Below are positions 34,671 to 42,448 of a DNA stretch of 64,000 nucleotides, one piece after another. The notes under the pieces are model-generated. The model did no database searches, was not told the origin of the DNA, and was given only the letters and a program-made list of their open reading frames with translations. The translations under genes were made by a program, and so were the position numbers. Source of the stretch: an uncultured Clostridia bacterium (lineage in GTDB: Bacteria > Bacillota > Clostridia > TANB77 > CAG-508); NCBI GenBank assembly GCA_934149275.1, contig CAKPEG010000008.1, forward strand, positions 1-64,000, read 5' to 3'. Each line of letters opens with the position of its first letter. Position 1 is the stretch's first letter.

Positions 34671-35645
34671 ATGAAAGTTGATGGATTTATTAAAAACTTA
34701 AAAAGAAGTTTGATTATTGGAATTATTTTAATTCTTGCATCTATATTCTTTTATTGGATGGCAGTAAGTGTTAGTGATAAAGATACAAATGCAACTCCAG
34801 TTGATTGGGGAACATTAAAAAATTCAGGAAATGATGCAGAAGAGACATATGTTAAAATAACGAATATATGGGAACCAGATCAATTTGCTGAATTAGAAGG
34901 TAGTGAGAATGATTATAAGTATTATATAGTTGGTGATGAAAATAATGCGTATATTGCTAAATTGACAGTTGATACTTTTAATAAAATTGAGAGTGCAATT
35001 GATGAACAAGGTGAAAATTTTTCTTATGAGTTAAAAGGATATATTTATGCAATTCCTGATGAAGTAAAGAAACTTGCGATAGAGAGAGTAAAAGAATATT
35101 CAGAAGAAGATTTCACAGATGCAGATTTTGATCAATATTTTGGAAAGTATTATTTAGATGAAATTCAATTGCCTAATGATGGTACTGTTTCACTATGTGT
35201 TTGTTTAGGTGTATTTGCTGATATTTTTGCTTTCGCTTGTTTTATTACGTATTTTATCAAAAAGTCAAGAATGAAGAAAACTTTAAAAGAATTTAATAAA
35301 GATGAATTGGAAAAAGCGTTAGAAAAAAGTGTAGCTTATGAAAAAGCTAAAATATATTTAGCAGATGAATATTTAATTTCTACTGCATCTGGACTTGATG
35401 TAATAAAATATGATGATTTGTATTGGATATATATTAATAAGACTAAATACAGAGGTATAACAACTGGAAGATATTTAATTGCAATTAAGAAGGATAAGAG
35501 AAGTGTTCAAATTGCATATACGGTAAGAGATGAAAAAATGCTTCAAGAAATAATGGAAAAAATTCATGAGAAAAATGATCAAATATTAATTGGTTATACG
35601 CCTGAAAACCAAAAGACATTTGCGGAATTTAGGAAAAATAAATAA
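34671..35645 (+). CDS. two-span membrane protein of unknown function
   Basis: The product has 324 residues. Membrane segments lie near 13-32 (SLIIGIILILASIFFYWMAV) and 172-195 (LCVCLGVFADIFAFACFITY). The region between them, about 140 residues, should be outside the cell and is Asp/Glu/Tyr-rich. The C-terminal 125 residues are cytosolic and look like a PH-like or beta-sandwich domain (AKIYLADEYLISTASGLDVI, TGRYLIAIKKDKRSVQIAYT). I recognise no named family. The ATG at 34671 follows AAGGTG; a GTG at 34662 overlaps it. It is monocistronic. Confidence 0.75.
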   Translation: MKVDGFIKNLKRSLIIGIILILASIFFYWMAVSVSDKDTNATPVDWGTLKNSGNDAEETYVKITNIWEPDQFAELEGSENDYKYYIVGDENNAYIAKLTVDTFNKIESAIDEQGENFSYELKGYIYAIPDEVKKLAIERVKEYSEEDFTDADFDQYFGKYYLDEIQLPNDGTVSLCVCLGVFADIFAFACFITYFIKKSRMKKTLKEFNKDELEKALEKSVAYEKAKIYLADEYLISTASGLDVIKYDDLYWIYINKTKYRGITTGRYLIAIKKDKRSVQIAYTVRDEKMLQEIMEKIHEKNDQILIGYTPENQKTFAEFRKNK

Positions 35646-35654
35646 TTACGAAAG

Positions 35655-35690
35655 AGATTTTTGATAGTTTTTTGTCAAAAATCTTTTTTA
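35655..35690 (+). terminator. intrinsic terminator
   Basis: AGATTTTTGA (35655-35664) pairs with TCAAAAATCT (35675-35684) and runs into TTTTTT. The repeat at 35691 begins directly after the T run. Confidence 0.9.
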
Positions 35691-35836
35691 TATAATAGGA
35701 AAGTTCTCCAAACTTCTTATTATATAAATTAACAATGCATAGAAATTTGCGAAGTAAATTTCGCGCGCGAACAAAGACGCGGACTTAAAAATATTATAAT
35801 CAGTGTAAATGTTATTAATGTCCGCTTTTGTTCTTT
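35691..35836 (+). repeat. structured intergenic repeat, copy a
   Basis: This 146-base copy closely matches 62701-62845 and, less so, 63815-63958. Three hairpins are predicted: TATAATAGGAAAGTT with AACTTCTTATTATA; GAAATTT (near 35742) with AAATTTC; and AACAAAGACGCGGAC with GTCCGCTTTTGTT around the conserved TTATAATCAGTG...AAATGTTATTAAT. It lies between a terminator and the response-regulator gene. No coding sense is seen. Confidence 0.85.
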
Positions 35837-35872
35837 TGAGATGAAGTTGTTTGTGTCTAAAAGGACGTCCCA

Positions 35873-35888
35873 TGACACCCACATGACA
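35873..35888 (+). promoter_or_regulatory. direct repeat, likely response-regulator site
   Basis: CATGACACC occurs twice with starts 11 bases apart (TGACA at 35873-35877 and 35884-35888). Direct repeats one helical turn apart are typical of OmpR-family regulators. The same core, as TGTCA with the same spacing, lies ahead of the ABC exporter genes at 38028-38043. This suggests one regulator controls both. Confidence 0.65.
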
Positions 35889-35911
35889 CCAATTACACGT
35901 TAGGAGTTTTT

Positions 35912-36583
35912 ATGAGTAGGATTTTATTGGTTGAAGATAATGATTCAATAATTTTAGGTTTAGAATATTTATTTAAGGAAGAAAAATTTGAGTTCGATTT
36001 TGCTAAATTGAAGAAGGATGCAATTGATAAAATTGAGAAAGAGAATTTTGATATTGTTTTGATTGATATTGGCTTGCCTGATGGTAATGGGTTTGAGGTT
36101 GGAAAATATGTGAAGGAGTATAGAAAGCAGTTGCCGATTATTTTCTTGACGGCTAATGATGAGGAGAAGGATGTTGTATATGGATTAGATTTGGGTGCAG
36201 AGGATTATATTACAAAGCCTTTTCGAAATAGAGAGTTGATTTCTAGAATTAAGAATGTGCTTAGGAGAAATGGTAAGCCTGATTTGATTTCATGTAAGGG
36301 TGTTTCGATTGATACGGTTCAGAGGAAGGTTTTTAGAGATGGAGCTGAAGTGGATTTAACTAAACTTGAGTACAGTATTTGTTTGAATTTGTTTAGTAAT
36401 ATTAATAAGTTGATTACGCGTGAGGAGATTTTGAATGATATTTGGGATTTAGCGGGTAATTTTGTGAATGATAATACGCTTACGGTTTATATTAAGAGAA
36501 TTAGAGAGAAGATTGGTGATAAGGACGGAAAGATTATTGAGACTGTGAGAGGTGTTGGATATAGAGTTAGTAGTGAAAACTAA
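35912..36583 (+). CDS. OmpR-family response regulator
   Basis: The 223-residue product has a receiver domain (about 1-115) with ILLVEDNDSI, the phospho-acceptor Asp in VLIDIGLPDGNG near residue 52, and the Lys in YITKPFRNREL near 102. A winged-helix domain (about 130-223) follows with LTKLEYSICLNLFSN and the recognition region DNTLTVYIKRIREKIG. The ribosome site TTAGGAG is good. The sensor kinase gene follows after 80 bases and an ABC exporter after that, an arrangement seen for bacteriocin or antibiotic response systems. Direct repeats just upstream are probably its target. Confidence 0.93.
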   Translation: MSRILLVEDNDSIILGLEYLFKEEKFEFDFAKLKKDAIDKIEKENFDIVLIDIGLPDGNGFEVGKYVKEYRKQLPIIFLTANDEEKDVVYGLDLGAEDYITKPFRNRELISRIKNVLRRNGKPDLISCKGVSIDTVQRKVFRDGAEVDLTKLEYSICLNLFSNINKLITREEILNDIWDLAGNFVNDNTLTVYIKRIREKIGDKDGKIIETVRGVGYRVSSEN

Positions 36584-36663
36584 TAATTTGGAATTGTATA
36601 TTTAAGGGATTTAATCTTTTAAGAGAAAGAGCTTACAATTGAAATTTAAGAGAAGGTTTTGGT

Positions 36664-37875
36664 ATGAAAAATTTAGTTGCTCGAAGATATTTAATATTTT
36701 CTATGGTTATTATTTTAATATTTATGTCATGTATGGTAGGGTTTAATATTTATCAAGATGCTGAGTATAAGGAAGCTTTGAATAAGTATGCATGTGCTGT
36801 GGTTGAGATGGTTAAGGAAAAGTATCCAGAGGTGAGTGAAGAGGATATTGTTAAGCTTGTTAATGCTGAGAATGTTGAGGGTTCGGATGATGTGCTTGCG
36901 GATTATGGAATTTCTGGTGATGTATATGTTTTTAAGAGTATGGAACATACTAGAAGAGTTACGGTGATTGGTAATATTGTTATTTTGACTATGTTAGGTG
37001 TTTTGTCATTAGTTGTGTTTGGCGTGTATACTAGTAAAAGAAAGAGGAAGATTGACGAGTTAGATAGATATATTCAAGATGTTTCTAATAAGATGTATGA
37101 GATTGGGATTGATAAGGAATCTGAGGACGAGCTTAATAGGTTAAAGGATTCTTTGTATAAAATTACGGTTATGTTGAAAGAAGATTCAGAAAGTAAGAGA
37201 AAGCAGAATGAGGCAATTTTGGAGTTGGTTTCTGATATTTCTCATCAGTTGAAAACACCGATTACGTCAATTCAGATTTTGCTTGATAATATTTTAGAAA
37301 ATGAGAATATGGATAGTGATACGCGAAGAAAGTTTACATTAGAGATTTTAAGGCAAGTTAAGGGAATGAATTTTTTGATTTTTTCTTTGCTAAAGTTGTC
37401 GAAGTTGGATGCTTGTGTAGTTGAGTTTGATAATGAGAAGATTTCTGTAAATAAGCTTGTAACAGATATTTTAGCTGATTTGGATGTGCTTATTGAGTTG
37501 AAACATCTTTATGTTCATGTGAATGTTCCAGAGAATGTTCGTTTTGATGGGGATTATAATTGGAATAAAGAAGCGGTTTTGAATATTGTTAAAAATGCAG
37601 TTGAATATACTCCGGATGGAAAGAATATTTTTATTGGTGCTGAGGAGAATGATTTGTATACTAAGATTGTAATTAGAGATGAAGGAAAGGGGATTGATGA
37701 GAAGGATTTGCCTCATATTTTTGAGAGGTTCTATAAGAGAGATAATTCAGCTGAGGATAGTTTTGGTATTGGTTTAGCACTTTCAAAGTCGATTGTTGAA
37801 AAGCAGGATGGGTTTGTTAGTGTGGATTCGGAGGTTGGAGTTGGGACTACATTTACGATTAAGTATTTTAAGTAA
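36664..37875 (+). CDS. membrane sensor histidine kinase
   Basis: The 403-residue product has membrane spans near 9-28 and 97-119, with a sensor region of about 70 residues outside. A linker and a dimerisation domain follow, with the phospho-acceptor His in LVSDISHQLKTPITS near 194. The ATPase domain has NIVKNAVEYTPDGKNI (N box), RDEGKGIDEKDLPHIFERFY (G1/F box) and SFGIGLALSKSIVEKQ (G2). It pairs with the regulator at 35912. The small sensor region suggests it may sense through the neighbouring exporter, as in Bce-type systems, but this is an inference. Confidence 0.93.
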   Translation: MKNLVARRYLIFSMVIILIFMSCMVGFNIYQDAEYKEALNKYACAVVEMVKEKYPEVSEEDIVKLVNAENVEGSDDVLADYGISGDVYVFKSMEHTRRVTVIGNIVILTMLGVLSLVVFGVYTSKRKRKIDELDRYIQDVSNKMYEIGIDKESEDELNRLKDSLYKITVMLKEDSESKRKQNEAILELVSDISHQLKTPITSIQILLDNILENENMDSDTRRKFTLEILRQVKGMNFLIFSLLKLSKLDACVVEFDNEKISVNKLVTDILADLDVLIELKHLYVHVNVPENVRFDGDYNWNKEAVLNIVKNAVEYTPDGKNIFIGAEENDLYTKIVIRDEGKGIDEKDLPHIFERFYKRDNSAEDSFGIGLALSKSIVEKQDGFVSVDSEVGVGTTFTIKYFK

Positions 37876-37877
37876 GC

Positions 37878-37999
37878 GTTGAAAAATAATTACAATTTTA
37901 TCTGTGTCAAAAAGATATCAAAACGCAGTTACGTATACACATACGCTCCTTTGCCTTTTGATATCTTTTTTCCTGGCTAAAATTTAATTCTTTTCCAAC
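37878..37999. repeat. long nested palindrome (element 2)
   Basis: The outer arms 37878-37900 (GTTGAAAAATAATT...) and 37978-37999 (ending TTTTCCAAC) pair imperfectly. The inner arms AAAAAGATATCAAAA (37909-37923) and TTTTGATATCTTTTT (37956-37970) pair perfectly. The tip is CGTAT (37932-37936) with ATACG (37941-37945). It starts 2 bases after the kinase stop and ends about 95 bases before the exporter gene. The fold matches elements at 8709 and 52205. Confidence 0.8.
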
Positions 38000-38027
38000 C
38001 TCTTGCAGATTATATTGAATAAAAAAC

Positions 38028-38060
38028 TGTCATTTGATTGTCACTTTTGATTTATATAAT
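38028..38060 (+). promoter_or_regulatory. exporter promoter with TGTCA direct repeat
   Basis: TGTCA occurs at 38028-38032 and 38039-38043, 11 bases apart. TATAAT follows at 38055-38060. A weak -35 (TTGATT, 38034-38039) lies within the repeat, as expected for activation by a bound response regulator. This indicates a separate promoter for the ABC genes. Confidence 0.65.
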
Positions 38061-38094
38061 GTGTTTAGTAAATTTATTAAGAAAGGATTTTGTT

Positions 38095-38763
38095 ATGGAA
38101 ATATTAAGAGTTGAAAATTTAACAAAAAGATATGGAAAAGGTGATAATCAGGTTGTTGCGGTGGATGATGTTTCTTTTTCAATTGAGAAGGGCGAGTTTG
38201 TTGCAATAGTTGGTAGTTCTGGAAGTGGAAAGTCTACATTGCTTCATTTGATTGGTGGTGTTGATAGGCCTACTTCTGGTAAGGTTTTTATTGAGGGGAA
38301 GGATATTTATTCTTTGAATGATGATGCTTTAGCGATTTTCAGAAGAAGACAGGTCGGAATTATTTATCAGTTTTATAATTTGATTCCTATTTTAAATGTT
38401 GAGGAAAATATTACTTTGCCTTGTGAACTAGATGGAAAGAAACCTGATCAAAGACAATTAAATGATTTGATTGCGACTTTAGGATTAACTAATAGGAAAA
38501 GACATTTACCTAATCAATTATCAGGTGGTCAACAGCAAAGAGTTTCAATTGGAAGGAGTCTTATAAATAATCCAAGTATTGTGCTTGCTGATGAACCTAC
38601 GGGAAATCTTGATTCGAAGGCTAGTGAAGAGATTGTAGAGTTGCTACGTTTGTCTAATAAAAAATATAATCAAACAATTGTTATGATTACTCATGATTTA
38701 GAGATTGCAAAGACTGCTGATAGGATTATAAAAATCGAAGATGGCAGAATTGTAAAAAGGTAG
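38095..38763 (+). CDS. ABC transporter ATP-binding protein (MacB/LolD type)
   Basis: This 222-residue ATPase has Walker A VGSSGSGKSTLLHLIGG near residue 38, the Q-loop YQFYNLIPILNVEENI, the signature LSGGQQQRVSIGRSL near 140, and Walker B IVLADEPTGNLDS near 160. The sequence fits the MacB/LolD/BceA group, which works with FtsX-type permeases. The start at 38095 follows AAAGGA; the longer frame from 38038 includes promoter sequence. The permease gene starts 9 bases after its stop, so the two form one transporter at the membrane. Confidence 0.94.
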   Translation: MEILRVENLTKRYGKGDNQVVAVDDVSFSIEKGEFVAIVGSSGSGKSTLLHLIGGVDRPTSGKVFIEGKDIYSLNDDALAIFRRRQVGIIYQFYNLIPILNVEENITLPCELDGKKPDQRQLNDLIATLGLTNRKRHLPNQLSGGQQQRVSIGRSLINNPSIVLADEPTGNLDSKASEEIVELLRLSNKKYNQTIVMITHDLEIAKTADRIIKIEDGRIVKR

Positions 38764-38772
38764 GTGAGTAAT

Positions 38773-41364
38773 ATGAATTTGTTGAATAGATTGACTTTAA
38801 AGAATTTGAGGCTGAACAAAAAGAGAACTTTGGTTACTATAATTGGTATTATTTTGTCTACGGCTTTAATTACTGGTGTTGCAACTCTTGTTAGTAGTTT
38901 TAGGAGTACGATTATTGAATATGAAAAGCAGCATTCTGGGGATTATCATTATGTGTTTTATAATGTACCTGCTGATGATTTGAAGTACATAAGAAATAAT
39001 AGAAATGTTGAGGATGTATATTTAAATGAAGATTTAGGTTATAGTTTATTGAATGGCGGAAAGAATGAGGATAAACCTTATTTGTATTTGAAAGCATATT
39101 CAAAAGGTTCTATTGAAAAATTGGGCATTAGTTTAGTTGATGGACGTTTGCCAGAGAATGATAATGAAGTTGTAATTTCATCTCATATAAAATCTAATGG
39201 TGGTGTTGAATATAAAATTGGTGATGAACTTGATTTGAATTTAGGAGAGAGAATAAGTGATGGTGAAAGTTTAGGACAAGGTGTGGCTCTGAAAGATGTT
39301 GAAAATGAAGAATTTGTTCCTAAAAGTGAGAAAACTTACAAGATTGTTGGAATAATTGAAAGACCTAATTTGGATGTTGAACCTTATACAGCACCTGGAT
39401 ATACGGTGTTAACAATATTAAGTGACAAATATGTCACAAATAATTTGAATGTGTATGTAAGGTATAAAGACGTAAAGAAACATATCACTACAACTGCTCA
39501 AATTATAGAAATTGATGAACAAGTAATGAAACGTATAACAGATCCATCTAATGGAATGATTAGTGAGTCAGATACTGAAGCTTTTGGAAATGCTAAATAT
39601 TCATTTTCTGAAAATGATGGTTTATTAAGATGGGAAAATTTAGAGTTTAATGAAAGTACTACAAATACATTATATGCAGTTAGTGCTGTTGTTATAGTTA
39701 TTATTATTGTTACTTCTGTTTTTTGTATTAAAAATAGCTTTGAAATTTCTATTACAGAAAAAACAAGACAGTATGGTATGCTTGCCTCTGTTGGTGCTAC
39801 TTCAAAACAGATTAGAAAGAATGTATTGTATGAAGGTTTAATTCTAGGACTTATTGGAATTCCTGTTGGAATATTAAGTGGTTTAGTAGCTATTTTTATT
39901 TTACTTAAAGTTATTTCAAATATTTTAAAAGACTTTTTAGGCATAGAATTTATATATGCAACAAGTTTTTTAGCAATAGCAATTTCAATTGTTCTTGCCA
40001 GTATTACTATTTATTTATCTGCTAGAAAGTCTGCGAAGAAGGCTAGCAAAATCTCACCAATTGAAGCTATTAGAAATGCAGATGATATAAAAATTAAAGC
40101 TAAGAAATTAAGAACGCCAAAGATTATAAAAAGATTATTTGGTATAGGAGGAGATATTTCATATAAGAATTTAAAAAGAAATAGAAAGAAATATAGAACA
40201 ACAGTAATTTCAATTATTGTTAGTGTTTCAATTTTTATTGCGATGAGTGCATTTGTACAATATGCATTTGGTGCTACATCCGTATATTACAAAAATTACG
40301 ATTATAATCTTGTGGTAAATGCGAGTGAAAGTGATATTAATCAGTTATTAGAAATTGCAAAAAATGATACTGTAAAAAAATATTCTATTACTAGACAATT
40401 AATGCTTGATGTTTCTGGAAAAGAGCTTACAAATCATTATACTAATGAAAAAAAGAGTGCTGATGAGAGTATTGGTGTTATAAATCCTGATAATGAAAAG
40501 GATTACATAACAATTTTTGCAGTTGGAAAAGAAGAATATATGAGATTTTTAAATAAGAATGGTTTAAAGTATGAAGATGTAAAAGATAAAGTTATTTTAA
40601 AGGATTCGACTAAAACGTATATTGATAGTAAGAAAACATATTCAATGTATAGAGTTTATGATTATAAAAAAGGTGATTATATTAGCGCTAGTATAGATGG
40701 TAAGAGCATTGATTTAGAAATTGCTGCGATTGTTGATTCGGTTCCAATGGGACTTCAAAATGATTATTATTCAAATGGAATGCTTATAGTTAGTGATGAG
40801 TTTTTTGATAAGTATAAAAATAAAGATGATATGAGTGTAAGCTTATATGCTGATTCTAGCAATCCAAGTGAACTTGAAGAGTTTGCTAAGAAATCAAGTG
40901 CGGTAAAATATGTGGAGAATATTGAAACGATGGTTAAAGAACAAAGTGCTATGTGGTTGGTTATTTCTATTTTCTTATATGGATTTATTGCTGTTATTTC
41001 TTTGATTGGTGTTACAAATATATTTAATACGATTACAACTAATATGGAGTTGCGTCAAAAGGAATTTGCTAATTTGAAATCAATTGGTATGACGAAAAAA
41101 GAGTTTAACAGGATGATTAGATTGGAAAGTGTTTTATATGGTGGTAAGGCTTTAGTTATTGGTATACCAATTGGAATTGGTTTGTCTTATTTATTATTTA
41201 AATCTTTTGGTATTGGATATGAGATGACGTACGAGTTACCATTAAAAGCAATTGGCATTTCAATTATTGCTGTTGTTGTTTTAATTTGGGTTATTATGAG
41301 ATTTTCTTTGAAGAAAATTAATAAGCAAAATATTATTGAAACAATAAGGAAGGATAATATATAG
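38773..41364 (+). CDS. FtsX-family ABC transporter permease
   Basis: The 863-residue product has two FtsX units. The first membrane span (about 18-42) is followed by an extracellular MacB-like domain (about 45-295). Three spans with the FtsX motif (EKTRQYGMLASVGATSKQIR near 335) come next. A second span begins near 470, followed by a second extracellular domain and three final spans with ELRQKEFANLKSIGMTKKEF near 755. Such permeases export peptides or antibiotics or move lipoproteins and do not import. The start at 38773 follows AGGTGAG; a GTG at 38764 overlaps it. The adjacent two-component system suggests induced export, substrate unknown. Confidence 0.92.
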   Translation: MNLLNRLTLKNLRLNKKRTLVTIIGIILSTALITGVATLVSSFRSTIIEYEKQHSGDYHYVFYNVPADDLKYIRNNRNVEDVYLNEDLGYSLLNGGKNEDKPYLYLKAYSKGSIEKLGISLVDGRLPENDNEVVISSHIKSNGGVEYKIGDELDLNLGERISDGESLGQGVALKDVENEEFVPKSEKTYKIVGIIERPNLDVEPYTAPGYTVLTILSDKYVTNNLNVYVRYKDVKKHITTTAQIIEIDEQVMKRITDPSNGMISESDTEAFGNAKYSFSENDGLLRWENLEFNESTTNTLYAVSAVVIVIIIVTSVFCIKNSFEISITEKTRQYGMLASVGATSKQIRKNVLYEGLILGLIGIPVGILSGLVAIFILLKVISNILKDFLGIEFIYATSFLAIAISIVLASITIYLSARKSAKKASKISPIEAIRNADDIKIKAKKLRTPKIIKRLFGIGGDISYKNLKRNRKKYRTTVISIIVSVSIFIAMSAFVQYAFGATSVYYKNYDYNLVVNASESDINQLLEIAKNDTVKKYSITRQLMLDVSGKELTNHYTNEKKSADESIGVINPDNEKDYITIFAVGKEEYMRFLNKNGLKYEDVKDKVILKDSTKTYIDSKKTYSMYRVYDYKKGDYISASIDGKSIDLEIAAIVDSVPMGLQNDYYSNGMLIVSDEFFDKYKNKDDMSVSLYADSSNPSELEEFAKKSSAVKYVENIETMVKEQSAMWLVISIFLYGFIAVISLIGVTNIFNTITTNMELRQKEFANLKSIGMTKKEFNRMIRLESVLYGGKALVIGIPIGIGLSYLLFKSFGIGYEMTYELPLKAIGISIIAVVVLIWVIMRFSLKKINKQNIIETIRKDNI

Positions 41365-41382
41365 TTTGAAAAAGTAAAGGAA

Positions 41383-41415
41383 AAGGGGTCATATGACCCC
41401 TTCCTCATTTTTTTT
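41383..41415 (+). terminator. terminator after the exporter operon
   Basis: AAGGGGTCAT and ATGACCCCTT form a perfect 20-base palindrome (41383-41402), and a run of eight T starts at 41408. It overlaps the 3-prime end of the convergent small gene. Confidence 0.8.
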
Positions 41416-41637
41416 CTTTAACCTGCACCGGCGCACTTGAATTGCTTTAACAGAATGTTGAATGATTTTTGACAACTCAGTATCAGAAATAAGATGCTCC
41501 AAAACCATTTTATCTTGTTCGACAGTCCAAGTACTCTGACCGTAAAAACTGGTTTTGCTATAGTATCTTTTTTTCTGAGCGTTTGTAGTTTTTCGAAACT
41601 TTTTCATGTCGGCATACGCATATTTTCTGTTTGGCAT
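41389..41637 (-). CDS. small Myb/SANT-like DNA-binding protein
   Basis: This 82-residue basic protein has an N-terminal Lys/Arg/Tyr-rich half. The C-terminal half (STWTVEQDKMVLEHLISDTE, then LSKIIQHSVKAIQVRRCRLKKK) resembles a Myb/SANT-like helix bundle: a Trp-initiated first helix and a recognition helix with the QVRRCRLKK end. The ribosome site AAGGAGAG is good. Base composition is more GC-rich than its neighbours, which suggests transfer. A perfect palindrome lies about 45 bases upstream (41682-41700) and could be its own operator. The function is not known; DNA binding is an inference. Confidence 0.65.
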   Translation of the reverse strand: MPNRKYAYADMKKFRKTTNAQKKRYYSKTSFYGQSTWTVEQDKMVLEHLISDTELSKIIQHSVKAIQVRRCRLKKKNEEGVI

Positions 41638-41681
41638 ATTTACTCTCCTTATTCAAATTATTGTTTGCAAGTTACCAAAAT

Positions 41682-41700
41682 AACTTGAGAATCTCAAGTT
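41682..41700. promoter_or_regulatory. 19-bp palindrome, candidate operator
   Basis: AACTTGAGA (41682-41690) and TCTCAAGTT (41692-41700) are perfect mirror arms around one base. The site lies upstream of the small DNA-binding gene on the minus strand. It has no T run, so a protein-binding site is more likely than a terminator. Confidence 0.55.
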
Positions 41701-41813
41701 GAAAATATTATAACACATACTGAGTATTTCGCCAATGTCTATTTTTTGAAAAATGTTATGTTAGAAATTGTTGCGGAAAAGATGATTGAGAAAATAAGAA
41801 ATTATTAAACTTA

Positions 41814-41848
41814 ACAAATAGTCTACTTTATGGTAGACTATTTGTAGT
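41814..41848 (+). terminator. 13-bp hairpin upstream of the phosphatase gene
   Basis: ACAAATAGTCTAC (41814-41826) pairs perfectly with GTAGACTATTTGT (41833-41845) around TTTATG. The following AGTTT is a weak T run. No plus-strand gene of note ends just before it, apart from a 16-codon frame at 41759, so it may be an attenuator or the scar of a lost gene. Confidence 0.6.
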
Positions 41849-41886
41849 TTATTGAATTAAATATTTGAAAGGAATGATATTATTAA

Positions 41887-42423
41887 ATGTTGTATGTAAT
41901 AAGACATGGTCAAACTGATTGGAATGTGGAAGGAAAAACACAGGGAAGTATTGATATTAAACTAAATGAAACAGGAAAAGAGCAAGCTGAAAAGGTGAAA
42001 AATGAACTTATGAATACGAGAATAGATGTTGTTTTGTGTAGCCCACGAAATAGGTGTAAAGAAACGGCAAAAATAGTTTGTGAAGGTAGAGATGTTCAAA
42101 TTATTGAATTAGATGAATTGCGTGAAAGAGATTTTGGAGAGTTCGAAGGTAAGAAAAAGAATGTTGAATATGATTGGGTAGAGTTTTGGAATTGGGAAGC
42201 GGATAGACATTATGAGAAAGCTGAGAATGTTCGAGATTTTTTTGATAGAGTTTCAGATGTTATAGAAAAAATACGAAAAGAATATGCTGATAAAAATGTT
42301 TTGATTGTTACACACGCTGGAATTTGTGCGATGATGTATTGTTATTTTAATAATTTAAAACCAGATGGAAAATTAAAGATTCCAGGAGCGGGTAATTGTG
42401 AATTGAATATGTATGATGTATAA
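41887..42423 (+). CDS. histidine phosphatase family protein
   Basis: This 178-residue phosphoglycerate-mutase-like phosphatase has the catalytic RHG motif in LYVIRHGQTDWNVEG near residue 3, CSPRNRCKETAKI near 52, the acidic Glu in LRERDFGEFEG near 83, and the second His in VTHAGICAMM near 142. The family includes GpmB-like and alpha-ribazole phosphatases; the substrate here is not clear. The ribosome site AAAGGAATG is adequate. The gene is 25 bases upstream of the GT-C-like gene. It is cytosolic. Confidence 0.9.
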   Translation: MLYVIRHGQTDWNVEGKTQGSIDIKLNETGKEQAEKVKNELMNTRIDVVLCSPRNRCKETAKIVCEGRDVQIIELDELRERDFGEFEGKKKNVEYDWVEFWNWEADRHYEKAENVRDFFDRVSDVIEKIRKEYADKNVLIVTHAGICAMMYCYFNNLKPDGKLKIPGAGNCELNMYDV

Positions 42424-42448
42424 AAAATGAAGGATATTATGAATTATT

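Noticed and set aside
39498..39944. Long reverse-strand frame of 148 codons inside the permease gene
   Set aside because: It is a shadow of a strongly supported permease reading frame and has no ribosome site or recognisable product.
41759..41809. 16-codon frame MLEIVAEKMIEKIRNY before the hairpin at 41814
   Set aside because: It is too short, has no convincing ribosome site, and resembles chance sequence or a gene remnant.
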